DNA of 64,000 nt from Paenibacillus cymbidii (GCF_004764705.1 NZ_SHLX01000035.1:29482-93481), one strand, 5' to 3'. Positions 25,772 to 35,688 are shown, numbered from the stretch's first letter. Numbers and translations: made by a program. Notes: generated by a model not told the origin, from the letters alone.

Positions 25772-28486
25772 TCACATGTTTGCCCCGGGCGAGTACGGAA
25801 TCGTCATCGTCACGCGCGTGCCCGAGCCGAGCCGGCTGTCGATCGCCAGCCCGTAATCGTCGCCGTAATATAGCTTAAGCCGCTTGTTCACATTGTAAAT
25901 ACCGATGCCGTCGCCGCCCGTCTCCCCCAGCTTGCTCCTCACCTCATGCAGCCGGTCCTCGCTCATGCCGCTCCCGTTATCGCTCACCTCGATGACGATC
26001 CGATCGCCGCTGCGCCGCACGTCCACCTCGATCGTGACTCCGACAGACGTATGCGGCATGCCGTGCTGAAACACATTTTCCAGCACCGGCTGCAGCACGA
26101 GTCGGACGATGCCGCATTCCCGCAGCTCCTCGTCCATCGTCCACCGGCACGCCAAATGGTCGCCATGCCGCTGCTCCATCAGCCGCACGTACGCCTGCAC
26201 GCAGGCCATCTCCTCGCGCAGCGGAACGATCGGCCGGTCGTGGCCCATCATGTAGCGGAACAGCCCGCTCAGCAGATGAATCATTTCCGCCGCCTTGTCG
26301 TTGTCCCGCTTCTCCACCGTATAGAGCAAGCTTTCCAACGTGTTGTACAGGAAGTGCGGGTTGATCTGCGCCTGCAAGGCAAACAGCAACGATTCCCGCT
26401 TCTCGAATTCGAGCCGCAGCTGCCGGCGGCCCGCGATCAACGACTCGTCGACCAGCGTCTCGATGCGATCGAGCATGCGGTTGTACGTTTGACTGAGCTG
26501 GTCCACTTCCTCGATGCCGTAGGTGCGGACGCTGCGCTGCTCCGGTTGCGCCTCTTCCAGTCCGGCCAGACCCAGCCGGCGGAACGGATGGACAAGATAG
26601 CGCGTCATCAGGTAGGCGAACAGCAGCGCCAGCAGCAGCAAGGCGAGTACGATCGAAATGTCGTCGTAGATAAGCGCCAGCGTCTGCTCGCGCACGGCCG
26701 CGCCGTCGAATTCGGAGACGAAGTACCACGGCACGTGCTGCAGCTTCGCCTGAAAGCGGTACTTCTCGTCGTCCGTCCGGACATCGTCCTTGTCGCCGAT
26801 GCGGCCGGCGTCCGAATGGGAGACGATGGTGCCGGCCTCGTCGACAATATAGGCGCTGCTGTTGTTTTCCTTGAAATCGGCGTACAGCGCGGACAGAAAC
26901 AAGCTGTTCACGTCGAGCCGGATCATGCCGGACGGGGGCAGGCTCGGGCTGGAGTTGTAGACGTCCATGCCGAGCCGGATGTACGACGCGCCGCTGCGAT
27001 CGGCGACAAGATCGTATTCGAGCCCGGAGGAGGAACGCTGCATGGAAGCGAGCGTACGCTCGCTGGTGTTCTGCAAGGGGTAGAAGTTGGAATAGACGAG
27101 CCGGCTGCCGCTGTCGTAAATGCTGATCGTGTCGCGCGAGATGCCCAAATATTCGTTCTGGCGAATCCAGCGCGAGATGTCGGCGTCTTGATCGTCCGCT
27201 CCGTCTGTCAGCAGACGGCGGATGAACGGGTCATAGCTGATGCGGGCCAGGCCGACGGACTTCTGATCGATAAACTGCTCGATCCGGTGCGCCGTATTGT
27301 CGAAGAGGGTCGCGTAAGAAGCGCGCAATTCTTCGCCGACCATGTGCCGGGATTGCACGTAGAAGCCGGCGATGAAGAAGACGACAGGCAGCAGAATAGT
27401 GACGGCGAAATACAGGAACAGCCGCGCGTGCAGCGACAGTGCGGGCTTCTCCGCCGGCTTGACCAGGCGGTCGCCGAGCGTGTCGTAATGGCGCATTTGC
27501 CGCAGGAAGCGGAGAATCGGACGCAGCAGCGCGCCGGACACGAGCGGAGCGACGAGAACGGAGAGCAGCGCGCTTGCCGCGAGCGTCAGCAGGAGGAGCT
27601 TCACCATGAGCGACGCCTGCTTGCGCTGAACGGAGACGTTCTCCTCGTACACGAGGGTGAAGCCGTAAGGAGCAAGCCTTCTCACGGTAACCGAGCTTGT
27701 TGTCGCGCCGATCTGTCCTTCCCGGTAGTCGCCTTCCGGCAATTCGGCATAATGCGCCAACTTGCTGCCGTCGATATGGCGGCCGACGAAAATAGGCGCG
27801 TTCGTCCGATCGAGCAGCACCATGTTGTCGCCGTACGGAATGTGCTCGCGGAAAAAAGCGCCGTCCAGCTTAAGCAGCAAGCTGCCGGCTTCCGGCCTCG
27901 TTTCGTCCGCAAGCCTGCTCCACAGATACGGCGTTGCGTTCGCACGGTCCAGCGCCTCGTGCAGCCTGGGATCCGCGATTTCGTCCGGTGCGGGATCGAA
28001 GAAGCGGTACGTTTCTCCGGCGTTGACGAACAGGACGGCCGGCTCTCCCGGCTTGTACGCCCGCAGCGGCAAGTTGGCGGAATACAAGCGGTCCGAGCTG
28101 TATTGCGTGCTGCCGGTCTGAATCAGCAAGCTGCCGAAGAACGGATTGTCTTTCTTCAGGTTAAACAGCAGCGTCTCCAAATCGCCCGCCGTACGCGCCA
28201 TCGTGACGGCATCGGCACCGCCCTCTTCGAGCAGGCGAAGATAAGCAAGCAACCGCTCGTCGATGCGCAGATGTTCCATCACGTCGAACGCATCGTTCAG
28301 ACTGCGGCTCGCGTCGAATTGGATTTGGCTCACTTTGATCGATTGGATATGGTCCATCTTGTCCTGAATGAACGACTTGACCCTGTAATCGTACAGCGCG
28401 CCGATCGTCAGCAGCAGCGCCAGCACGACGGAGAGCGAGAACAAGAGCAGGAAGCGGCTGAATTTCAGCTTGCGCCGGATCGCCAT
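25772..28486 (-). CDS. YesM-type sensor histidine kinase with two tandem extracellular sensor regions
   Basis: About 904 residues, some 300 longer than usual for YesM. The order is: membrane segment (about 10-32), extracellular region (about 33-285), membrane segment (about 290-318), a short cytoplasmic stretch, membrane segment (about 355-377), second extracellular Cache-like region (about 378-615), membrane segment (about 620-642), HAMP-like linker, then the His_kinase/HATPase core. The phospho-acceptor is His 711 in QINPHFLYNTL; the ATP lid motif is DNGSGM, then GGDGIGIYNVNKRL. The start is ATG 28486, coupled to the YesN stop (four-base gap, GGAGG inside the YesN end). It should sense an extracellular sugar, possibly through its two sensors, and phosphorylate YesN. 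Confidence 0.93.
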   Translation of the reverse strand: MAIRRKLKFSRFLLLFSLSVVLALLLTIGALYDYRVKSFIQDKMDHIQSIKVSQIQFDASRSLNDAFDVMEHLRIDERLLAYLRLLEEGGADAVTMARTAGDLETLLFNLKKDNPFFGSLLIQTGSTQYSSDRLYSANLPLRAYKPGEPAVLFVNAGETYRFFDPAPDEIADPRLHEALDRANATPYLWSRLADETRPEAGSLLLKLDGAFFREHIPYGDNMVLLDRTNAPIFVGRHIDGSKLAHYAELPEGDYREGQIGATTSSVTVRRLAPYGFTLVYEENVSVQRKQASLMVKLLLLTLAASALLSVLVAPLVSGALLRPILRFLRQMRHYDTLGDRLVKPAEKPALSLHARLFLYFAVTILLPVVFFIAGFYVQSRHMVGEELRASYATLFDNTAHRIEQFIDQKSVGLARISYDPFIRRLLTDGADDQDADISRWIRQNEYLGISRDTISIYDSGSRLVYSNFYPLQNTSERTLASMQRSSSGLEYDLVADRSGASYIRLGMDVYNSSPSLPPSGMIRLDVNSLFLSALYADFKENNSSAYIVDEAGTIVSHSDAGRIGDKDDVRTDDEKYRFQAKLQHVPWYFVSEFDGAAVREQTLALIYDDISIVLALLLLALLFAYLMTRYLVHPFRRLGLAGLEEAQPEQRSVRTYGIEEVDQLSQTYNRMLDRIETLVDESLIAGRRQLRLEFEKRESLLFALQAQINPHFLYNTLESLLYTVEKRDNDKAAEMIHLLSGLFRYMMGHDRPIVPLREEMACVQAYVRLMEQRHGDHLACRWTMDEELRECGIVRLVLQPVLENVFQHGMPHTSVGVTIEVDVRRSGDRIVIEVSDNGSGMSEDRLHEVRSKLGETGGDGIGIYNVNKRLKLYYGDDYGLAIDSRLGSGTRVTMTIPYSPGANM

Positions 28487-28490
28487 GCCG

Positions 28491-30089
28491 CTACCTCCCG
28501 CCACGGGTGCGGTTGATGCGGAATACGAGCGGCGTCACGCCGACCACCTTCTTGAACATACGATTGAAATAAGGGAGATTCGGGAAGCCGACCTGCTCCG
28601 ATATTTGGAATATTTTATCGTCGGATTGCAGGATAAGCCGGGCCGCCTTCTCGATGCGAATCCGGTTGACGTAATCGATGAAGTTTTCGCCGGTTTCTTT
28701 TTTGAACAGCGAGCTGAAATATTTCATATTGAGATGAAGAAACGAGGAGACGTCCTCGATCATAATTTTGCCGGCATAATTCGTTTCCACGTATTGTTTG
28801 GCCGCCTGCACGTAGCGGTTCACTGTCTGGTCGCGGAAAGGCTGCTCCGCTCTCGCTGCAATCGCTTCCAATTGTCGCTTGAACAAGGTCCGCAACGATT
28901 GCAGCGTATCGGCCATCTGGATCGCTTCGACCGCGGCGGGCTTGTCGGGGAAACGGCCGGTCGCCTGCCGCTCCTGGAGCAGCCTATCGAGCGCGAATAT
29001 CGCATCGAGGCAGCGCAGCCGAATATCGGCGATGCGCTCCGGCCGCGAATCGTCCAGCAGGTCGAAGAGCGCTCCCGTCAGGCGGGACGCTTCCGCGGAG
29101 CGGCCGTCCGCCACAGCCAGCGCAAGCGCGTCCGTCGTTTGCCGCAGCCGGTCCTCGCGCCGATCCGCAGTTTGCGGCGCGGCCGCCTCCGGCGAGCCGG
29201 GCAAGTCCTGGCGGAACAGCACGGCGTCGGCGCCGCGGAAGAAACGGGCGCCGAGCGCATAGATCGCTTCCGCGAACGAGGCGGCGACGGCTCCGGCGCC
29301 CCCGTGCATGTTGCCGACGCCGAACGTCATGCCGCCGCTCGCCGCTTCCTGTCCGGCGGAGCCTGCGCGGAACAGCTCCTGCAGCTCCTGCAGCGGGCGA
29401 AGCAGCTCCGCCTTCCCGATCGGGTGCGCGTCAAACACGAACAGCACGAGCCGGTTGCCGTATACGATGGCAAGAGCCGAACGAAGCGCTTGCAGGCGGC
29501 TCGCCGCCTGGCGGAACGAGTGCAGCGCCGCATACAGCGGCGACAGCTCGGACGGCTGATGGAACGCGCAGACGACGACGCGGACATAGCCGTCTCCGCT
29601 TCCTTCGCGCATCGCAGCCGGCAGCAGCTTTCGCTCCTCCGCATCGAGCGATTCGCCGCGCAGCAGCTTGGCCAGCGCCGCTTCGGTCCGGTCCGGCGCA
29701 TGGGGAAGCCGCTCCCGGCGCCATTCGTCCGCAACGCTGCGCACCAGCTCCGCGAGGTCCGCCTTCGCCACCGGCTTGAGCAAGTATCCTTTCACTCCGT
29801 AGCGGATCGCTTCCTGCGCGTAGGTAAAATCGGTATAGGCGCTCATGACGATGACCTTCGTTTCCAGCCGGTGGATGTGCATACGCTCCGCCAGCTCGAG
29901 TCCGCTCATGATCGGCATGCGGATGTCGGTCAGCACAAGATCGATCGACCCGGTCCGGGCGAGCTCCCACGCCTGCTCCCCGTTATGGGCCGTTTCCACG
30001 GCATCGATGCCGAATTCCGCCCAAGGCAGCAGCTCCTTCATCCGCTCGCATACGCGACTCTCATCGTCTACAATCAGCAATCGGCGCAT
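28491..30089 (-). CDS. YesN-type response regulator, REC plus AraC HTH
   Basis: About 532 residues. The N-terminal receiver domain (LLIVDDESRV, phosphorylation Asp in VLTDIRMP, Lys in YLLKPV) is followed by a long central region and a C-terminal AraC-type double helix-turn-helix (IMIEDVSSFLHLNMKYFSSLFKKE and IFQISEQVGFPNLPYFNRMFKK). It is the partner of the YesM-type kinase and the likely activator of the transporter and glycosidase genes. The start is ATG 30089, eight bases after AGGAGG; the frame is open further upstream but without a site. Confidence 0.94.
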   Translation of the reverse strand: MRRLLIVDDESRVCERMKELLPWAEFGIDAVETAHNGEQAWELARTGSIDLVLTDIRMPIMSGLELAERMHIHRLETKVIVMSAYTDFTYAQEAIRYGVKGYLLKPVAKADLAELVRSVADEWRRERLPHAPDRTEAALAKLLRGESLDAEERKLLPAAMREGSGDGYVRVVVCAFHQPSELSPLYAALHSFRQAASRLQALRSALAIVYGNRLVLFVFDAHPIGKAELLRPLQELQELFRAGSAGQEAASGGMTFGVGNMHGGAGAVAASFAEAIYALGARFFRGADAVLFRQDLPGSPEAAAPQTADRREDRLRQTTDALALAVADGRSAEASRLTGALFDLLDDSRPERIADIRLRCLDAIFALDRLLQERQATGRFPDKPAAVEAIQMADTLQSLRTLFKRQLEAIAARAEQPFRDQTVNRYVQAAKQYVETNYAGKIMIEDVSSFLHLNMKYFSSLFKKETGENFIDYVNRIRIEKAARLILQSDDKIFQISEQVGFPNLPYFNRMFKKVVGVTPLVFRINRTRGGR

Positions 30090-30296
30090 TGGCGCAACCT
30101 CCTGTTGCCTTGCATAAATGCAGCATATACTTTCGACATCGTTCGACGCGAGTCCTTGTCCATCCCCCGCTTCCGGCGTTTGCGGAACGATCGATCCGCT
30201 CATTGTAGCACGTGATGCGTCCTGATGGATGCACGATTGTCAGCCGATACGATACGATTTCCACTACATGTGGAATACGCATTGTAGCGATAAATA

Positions 30297-30324
30297 TAAA
30301 AACCCGCTTCTGCGGCGGGTTTCT
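30297..30324 (-). terminator. Terminator after the SLH pseudogene
   Basis: Minus strand: AAACCCGCC, GCAGAA loop, GCGGGTTTTTATATTT. It ends transcripts of the decayed SLH gene before the YesN gene. Confidence 0.75.
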
Positions 30325-30351
30325 TTCGGTATCCGGAAATGCTTTGTTTCG

Positions 30352-31189
30352 CTACTTGATGAAAGCGACCGCTCGCAGCATCCTGCCCAGTATTGCGGCC
30401 GCTTCGGCGCGAGTCGCTTGCGCCGCCGGAGCGAAGCTGCCGTCCGGCCGACCGATGACAAGGCCGGTTTGAAGAGCAACCCCCACCGCGTCGCGGGCCC
30501 AGTTTGAAATAGCGGCACTGTCGGTAAAGCTCATTTCCGACGACGAGAGATTCGTTTGCGCGCCGGCAAACTTCAGTCGCCGTCGACCCATGCCGCCGTT
30601 GCATCGGCCGCATCGATGCCGCTGTCGACAACGATGATACGAGTGACGTACGTACCGTCAAAATCCGCCAACGGTACGCCGTTTATGCTAACGGAGTCCT
30701 CGATCGGATGATCGATCAGCTGACGCGCGCCCTGCCGCTCGGCTTCATCGGCTATGCGTCCGGCCGCTTTGCCGGTCAGCGGAACGATTGTGACCGTAAC
30801 TGTAGCATCGCGCAGTATCGACGCCAGGACGCGCAAAGGCAAGCTGTACGATGCTCCATCCGCACGAATGTGGATAACGGCCTGCGGTGAACGGCCTGCG
30901 GCATCGATCAAAGCTGCAGCCGGGAGGTCGACGCGCAGAATGGAATCCCCGTTCGTTGCCTCGATCGATGCCGACGAACCTCCGGTTGCGGTAAATGCCG
31001 CCGCCAATTGGTCCTCGTTTACCGTCGCACGCGTGACGGATTGTCCGTCGGATGTCGTTTCGTGCGTCACCGTTGGCACGATGCTAACGTTCCCCGGTAT
31101 GGGAGGGGTTGGCGCAGATGAGCCGTTTGGCGTCGCAGCCAGCAGCACCGCCAGGGCAAGGAGCAGCCGACCTATCTTAAAATATCCAT
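30352..31189 (-). pseudogene. S-layer-homology (SLH) surface protein remnant with internal deletion
   Basis: The upstream part (31148 down to 30573) matches the region that precedes the SLH domains in large Paenibacillus surface proteins (VTHETTSDGQSVTRATVNED to GTYVTRIIVVDSGIDAADA). The frame stops at 30573, and a different frame resumes with one C-terminal SLH motif (MSFTDSAAISNWARDAVGVA, then GRPDGSFAPAAQATRAEAAAI). The two to three SLH repeats and linker normally between are missing, and the join is out of frame. The 5' end is also damaged: a signal-like LLLALAVLLAATP has no start codon in frame, but ATG 31189 would reach it if one base were added near 31174. The result is a non-functional surface protein gene. 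Confidence 0.75.
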
Positions 31190-31335
31190 CACCACCAACG
31201 ATAACAACGCCAGGTTAAACGGGGGTAAATCGTGTCAACGGAATCGAATTAGGCAGAAAAATGTTGCCGATTCGTCACAAAAAGGCGCAATTCGGTGAAT
31301 AAGGCGTGATGTGGGGGCTTTTCACTCCGTACAAA

Positions 31336-31376
31336 CGAATACCGTCCGATTGCGCTTGCTTATCGGACGGTATTCG
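31336..31376 (-). terminator. Long perfect hairpin downstream of the rhamnosidase gene
   Basis: Perfect 15-bp arms, CGAATACCGTCCGAT and ATCGGACGGTATTCG, around an 11-base loop, 33 bases after the stop of the GH78 gene. The run of T after it on the minus strand is short (TTTGT), so it is either a terminator or an mRNA 3' stabiliser. Confidence 0.5.
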
Positions 31377-31408
31377 TAAGTGCAACCGGCTTTGGCCGTC
31401 GGTATATG

Positions 31409-34111
31409 CTACAACGCAAATTGATGACGGCCTGGACCTAATCTATGCTCCACTCGGGCAAGCGAGTCCGACCCGGCAGGAAGGGCGACGACCGCCGTCG
31501 TATTCGCCGGAATTTCGATGTCGAAGCGGATACGAACCCCTTCCTTCCGCCACGCGGAGACGATCGGCCCTTTCTCCGTTTCGACAATGGCTTCCACCCA
31601 CTCCAACCCGTCCGGCACGTATGGCCGGATGCCGATCTCGGCATAGCCGGGGGCCAGCGGTTGAATGCCGCCCAGCCGCGTATAGAAGGAAGTGCCGATG
31701 CCGCCGAACATCGCATGGTCGTGGGAGTGCATGCCGCCCTTGAAGCTCCACTGTTCCCACAAGGTAGTCGCTCCTTGCCCGATTTGCCAGCCGAAGCTCG
31801 GATAATCTTCCCGTGTCAACAAGGTATAGGCCAGGTTGATATGTCCGTGATCGGCCAGGACGTCCAGCAAATAACGCGTAGCGTATATACCCGTGTCCAG
31901 ATGGCTGTTTTTGGCGGCGATAGCGGCGACCAAGCTGCTTACGGCTTGCGTCACGTTATCTTCGGGCACGATGCCGTAAGCGAGCGGCATCACTTGAGCG
32001 GTTTGCGAGCCGCTGCCGTATACTCCGCCGCCTTGATGGAACCGCGTGTGGAAAGCGCGTTTGATCGCCTCCGCCAGCGCCGCGTACTGTTGCCGCTCCT
32101 CCTCCCGTCCCAGGACGCCGGCCGCCTCTGAGACGACCGAAGCTTGACGGAAGTACAAGGAAGTATTCACGATGGCGACTTCGCGAAAATAATTGCTCCA
32201 TCCGTCCTCGTTCGGCGCGCACCAGTCCCCGAAGCCTTCCTCCACGATGCCGTCCGGCCACTTGGCCGCCAGATGGTCGATGTACGATTTCATCGGCTCG
32301 TAGTTGATCTGCAGCGCTTCCGCGTCTCCGTAATACCAGTATAAATACCAAGGGAGCGTCACCTTGTCCCCGCTCCAGTCCGGATTGCCCAGGCTGTCCG
32401 CGATATCGCCCAGCCATTTCCGATAGTAGAGGCGCATATCGAAGTTGTGGATGGCCGCTTCCTCGACGACAGCCGAATCCATCAAACAAGGCGTTCGTTC
32501 GTCGCGCTGGCAGCAGTCCGTAGGGATGCTGACCATGTTGTTCAAGATCGACCAGCGGATGTTGCTCTGGATGCGATTGAGCATCGTATCCGAACTGGCG
32601 AAGCGGCCGATCTCCCGCACGTCCGCATGAATCGGTTTCGCCCGCATCTCGATCGGTTCGAGTCCGCCGCTCACCTCCACATACCGGAAGCCGTGATACG
32701 TGAAGCGCGGCTCGTAATGCTCGACCCCGCGGCCGGCCAGAATATATACATCCGTAGCCTTGGCGCGCCGATTCGTCCACGAATCAATGTTTCCCGTATC
32801 GTCGATCAACTCGCTGTACTTCAGCGTCAGCTTGCTGCCCGCCGGCCCCTCGACCCGCACATTTACCCAGCCGGCGATGTTCTGGCCGAAGTCGTACACG
32901 AGGACGCCGTCGCGCGGGCGAAGGATGCGCACCGGTTCAAGCGGCTCGTACTGCTTAACGGGAGGTTGCGCATTCATCTGCAGCTCTCCCTGCGGCGGAA
33001 CAACGGCAATCGCATGCGACCAGCCTTCGGCTTGAAAATCGTGCGTGTCCCAACCAAGCTGCTCCATTCGACCGTCGTACGACTCCCCATCGTAGATGTC
33101 GTTTGTCAGAATCGGGCTATCGGTTGTCAGCCACGATTCGTCCGTCAAGACTTGCAGCGAAGTGCCGTCGGCGAGCTCCATATCGAGCTGAAGGATCGCC
33201 GCTTTATCCCGCTTCCATTTCCAGCCCCACCGGGAGTAATTGAGATTATATCCGTTCCCCAGCCACAGCCCGATGGCGTTGCCTCCGACCAGCAGCGCGT
33301 CCGTCACCTCGTACGTATCGTATAGCATAATGCGATCGTATGGCGAGTTGGCCGGGGCGAGCACGCGGTTGTCGGCTTTCCGGCCGTTGATGCGAAGCTC
33401 GTACCAGCCGGCGGCATAGACGCGCGCGACCGCCTTGACGACGTCCGAAGGTATCGTAAACGTGCGGCGGAACAAGGGGCTGTCCACGGATACCGGCGAC
33501 TCGCATACGGATAAGGTGTTCTCGTCGAGCCTGATGCCGATGCCGGGCGAATTGGCGCTGAATGCTGTGAACTGAATGGCGGTCGGTTCATAGAACCGAT
33601 TCACATATAAGGAGCGGCCGTCTTCGGCATATACGCGCAATTCACGGTAGACGGCGGTTTGTCCCGCATCGGTCTTGAAGCCTACCGTTCCCGGCTTGAG
33701 CTCGACGTCGCCGACCGTCAACGCTTGCCGACCGTTCAGGAATACGCGAACCGTATCGGCACCCTGCACGATCATCAATTTGACGTTTGCGGGCTGCTTT
33801 TCGAGCTCCGGCGCATGCGCCTTCCCCCATTCCCGGCGTGTGCCGCCTTCGACAGCATACAGCGAAACCGAATGCTCTTCCGCATCCAGCGCACAACCGA
33901 AGTAAGCGTTTTCGTCCCAGACGCCGAAAAGGACGTTAGCGCCGCGGGTTTCCACGGTGACATCGACTTCGACCCTGTACCGGCTCCAGCTTTTATGATG
34001 TGTGGTCGGCTTCCCTATCCACTGCGCCTTCCATCCGTCGTACGCGGCATTTTCCGTAAGTAGCGACAAGTCAATGATCCTCCTCAACGTTCGTTGTTTC
34101 AACTCCTCCAT
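31409..34111 (-). CDS. Alpha-L-rhamnosidase, GH78 family
   Basis: About 900 residues without signal peptide: N-terminal beta-sandwich domains, the (alpha/alpha)6 barrel and a C-terminal sandwich. The catalytic region has QRDERTP followed by D-S-A-V-V-E-E; the Glu of DER is the expected general acid. TTLWEQWSFKGG supplies the expected base Glu. The usual LGW after DER is replaced by TPCLM, so it belongs to a less common subfamily and specificity is uncertain. Start choice is awkward: ATG 34111 has no ribosome site, a TTG at 34141 is weak, and a TTG at 34069 has AGGAGG nine bases upstream. A good promoter (TTGACG-N17-GATAAT) would start RNA near 34106, favouring 34069. Confidence 0.9.
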   Translation of the reverse strand: MEELKQRTLRRIIDLSLLTENAAYDGWKAQWIGKPTTHHKSWSRYRVEVDVTVETRGANVLFGVWDENAYFGCALDAEEHSVSLYAVEGGTRREWGKAHAPELEKQPANVKLMIVQGADTVRVFLNGRQALTVGDVELKPGTVGFKTDAGQTAVYRELRVYAEDGRSLYVNRFYEPTAIQFTAFSANSPGIGIRLDENTLSVCESPVSVDSPLFRRTFTIPSDVVKAVARVYAAGWYELRINGRKADNRVLAPANSPYDRIMLYDTYEVTDALLVGGNAIGLWLGNGYNLNYSRWGWKWKRDKAAILQLDMELADGTSLQVLTDESWLTTDSPILTNDIYDGESYDGRMEQLGWDTHDFQAEGWSHAIAVVPPQGELQMNAQPPVKQYEPLEPVRILRPRDGVLVYDFGQNIAGWVNVRVEGPAGSKLTLKYSELIDDTGNIDSWTNRRAKATDVYILAGRGVEHYEPRFTYHGFRYVEVSGGLEPIEMRAKPIHADVREIGRFASSDTMLNRIQSNIRWSILNNMVSIPTDCCQRDERTPCLMDSAVVEEAAIHNFDMRLYYRKWLGDIADSLGNPDWSGDKVTLPWYLYWYYGDAEALQINYEPMKSYIDHLAAKWPDGIVEEGFGDWCAPNEDGWSNYFREVAIVNTSLYFRQASVVSEAAGVLGREEERQQYAALAEAIKRAFHTRFHQGGGVYGSGSQTAQVMPLAYGIVPEDNVTQAVSSLVAAIAAKNSHLDTGIYATRYLLDVLADHGHINLAYTLLTREDYPSFGWQIGQGATTLWEQWSFKGGMHSHDHAMFGGIGTSFYTRLGGIQPLAPGYAEIGIRPYVPDGLEWVEAIVETEKGPIVSAWRKEGVRIRFDIEIPANTTAVVALPAGSDSLARVEHRLGPGRHQFAL

Positions 34112-34112
34112 A

Positions 34113-34141
34113 ATTATCGGGCGGTACGGCTCAGACGTCAA
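34113..34141 (-). promoter_or_regulatory. Promoter of the rhamnosidase gene
   Basis: TTGACG (complement of 34136-34141), 17 bases, GATAAT (complement of 34113-34118): five of six in each box. The -10 box abuts the annotated ATG. Confidence 0.6.
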
Positions 34142-34164
34142 TGAGATTGCATCTTAGCAGCAAA

Positions 34165-34201
34165 AAAACCTCCGAGACCGCATTCGGGAGGTCGGAGGCT
34201 T
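34165..34201 (-). terminator. Terminator of the LysM-GH18 gene
   Basis: Minus strand: CCTCCGA, a loop of about 16 bases, TCGGAGG then TTTTTTT. Between this gene's stop (34273) and the rhamnosidase promoter. Confidence 0.8.
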
Positions 34202-34272
34202 CATAATTAATAATCGCCATGTGCTCCCTTTTGTAGATCGACGGAACAACCCGCGACGTACAAAGAGCCTTG

Positions 34273-35688
34273 TCAAAGCAGCTTGCGCACGGTAAAATTC
34301 GCCTCGAGCAGCGCCCAGTTTTGCGGGAACGGGTAGCCGAGCTCCCAGTAGCAGACGCCGCGCAGCCCGTACTCCTTGACCAGGTCGAATTTGGCCTGGG
34401 CGCTGCGGGCGTCCTCAAACCACACTTCATGCGCCCGGCCTTGCGCATCCGTATACCGGTAATAGGGCGTCTGCGATTTGGTGTCGAAACGGATTTCGAC
34501 GCCGTACTGAAGCGCCCGCCGCAGCGCCTCCTGCATGCTGAACGTTTCCGCCGTTTGGCCCTGTACGTGGGGCAGCAGCCAATCGCGGGCGTAAAGCTGG
34601 AAGCCCATCAATATTTTGCGCGGCGGGATGACGGTGACGGCGTAATCGAGCACACGGCGAATTTCGTTGATCGGCGAAATCGGCTGCGGCGGGCCGGCGC
34701 GGTACCCCCACTCGTACGTCATCAGCACGACAAAATCGGTGATTTCCCCATGGGCGGGATAGTCGTGAGCCTCATAGAGCAGGCCTTTCTGGTTCGGGCC
34801 TGTTTTGGGCGCGAGCGCGGTGGAGAGCGAATAACCGTGCGGATGCAATTGCTCGGCGGCAAGCCGCAGGAATTGGTTGTACGCTTCCCGATCCTCCGGC
34901 AGCACGTTTTCGAAATCGACGTTCAGACCGAGGTAGCCTTTCTCCTGCATGACGGCCAGCGCATTTGCCATCAGTTCCTCCTTCAGCGCCTCGCTGGTCA
35001 AAATGGTGTGAGCAAGTTGCGATCCGGCTTCGGTCGAAGAAAAATTGGTGATCGCCAGCAGCGGAACGACGCGCCGCTCGTACGCCGCCGCGATCAGCGG
35101 TTCGTCGTCGACCGGCGTCAGCCCGCCGTCCGAACGGATGCGGTAAGCGAACGGGCATACGTAGGTAAAATGGATGCCGTCCCGCCGCACCAGCTCCGCG
35201 CCTTCTTCGCCAAACCGGGCGACGTACGCGTTGACCTCGATCACCGGCTTCGGCCGCTCGGGAATACGCAGCGTCTGGCCTTCGTAAATAATCGCCGGGG
35301 CCGCGATGTTGTTCGCCTGCTGGATCGCCTGCGGCTGCACGCCGTAGCGCTGGGCGATACGCCACAACGTGTCGCCGCGCTGCACCGTGTGGTAAAGCGC
35401 GGGAATGACCAGCACCTGGCCCGGCGCGATACTGCCGGGATTGGCGATGCCGTTCGCGCGTGCAATTGCGTCGGCCGTTACGCCGTAGCGCGAGGCGATC
35501 GCCGCCAGCGTTTCGCCTTGCTGCACTTCATGCAGCGGATAGGGCGGAGGCACGTAAAGCGTTTGGCCGACCGCCAGCCGCCCCGGCTCGGCCAGCTCGT
35601 TGGCGGCGACGATACGCTCCGGCCCGACGCCGAATTGGCGGGCGATTCGCCACAAGTTGTCGCCGCTTTGTACCGTGTAGATGGGCAC
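34273..35688 (-). CDS. LysM-GH18 spore cortex/peptidoglycan N-acetylglucosaminidase, SleL/YaaH type
   Basis: 471 residues: three LysM modules (about 2-47, 51-96 and 98-143), then a GH18 barrel. The catalytic strand reads GLNVDFENV, the spore-type variant of the DxxDxDxE motif with the acid Glu. No signal peptide, as in SleL/YaaH proteins that are packed into the spore during sporulation. It would cleave N-acetylglucosamine bonds in cortex muropeptides during germination. The start is GTG 35688, with GGAGG seven bases upstream. A general LysM chitinase-like role is the alternative. Confidence 0.9.
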   Translation of the reverse strand: MPIYTVQSGDNLWRIARQFGVGPERIVAANELAEPGRLAVGQTLYVPPPYPLHEVQQGETLAAIASRYGVTADAIARANGIANPGSIAPGQVLVIPALYHTVQRGDTLWRIAQRYGVQPQAIQQANNIAAPAIIYEGQTLRIPERPKPVIEVNAYVARFGEEGAELVRRDGIHFTYVCPFAYRIRSDGGLTPVDDEPLIAAAYERRVVPLLAITNFSSTEAGSQLAHTILTSEALKEELMANALAVMQEKGYLGLNVDFENVLPEDREAYNQFLRLAAEQLHPHGYSLSTALAPKTGPNQKGLLYEAHDYPAHGEITDFVVLMTYEWGYRAGPPQPISPINEIRRVLDYAVTVIPPRKILMGFQLYARDWLLPHVQGQTAETFSMQEALRRALQYGVEIRFDTKSQTPYYRYTDAQGRAHEVWFEDARSAQAKFDLVKEYGLRGVCYWELGYPFPQNWALLEANFTVRKLL

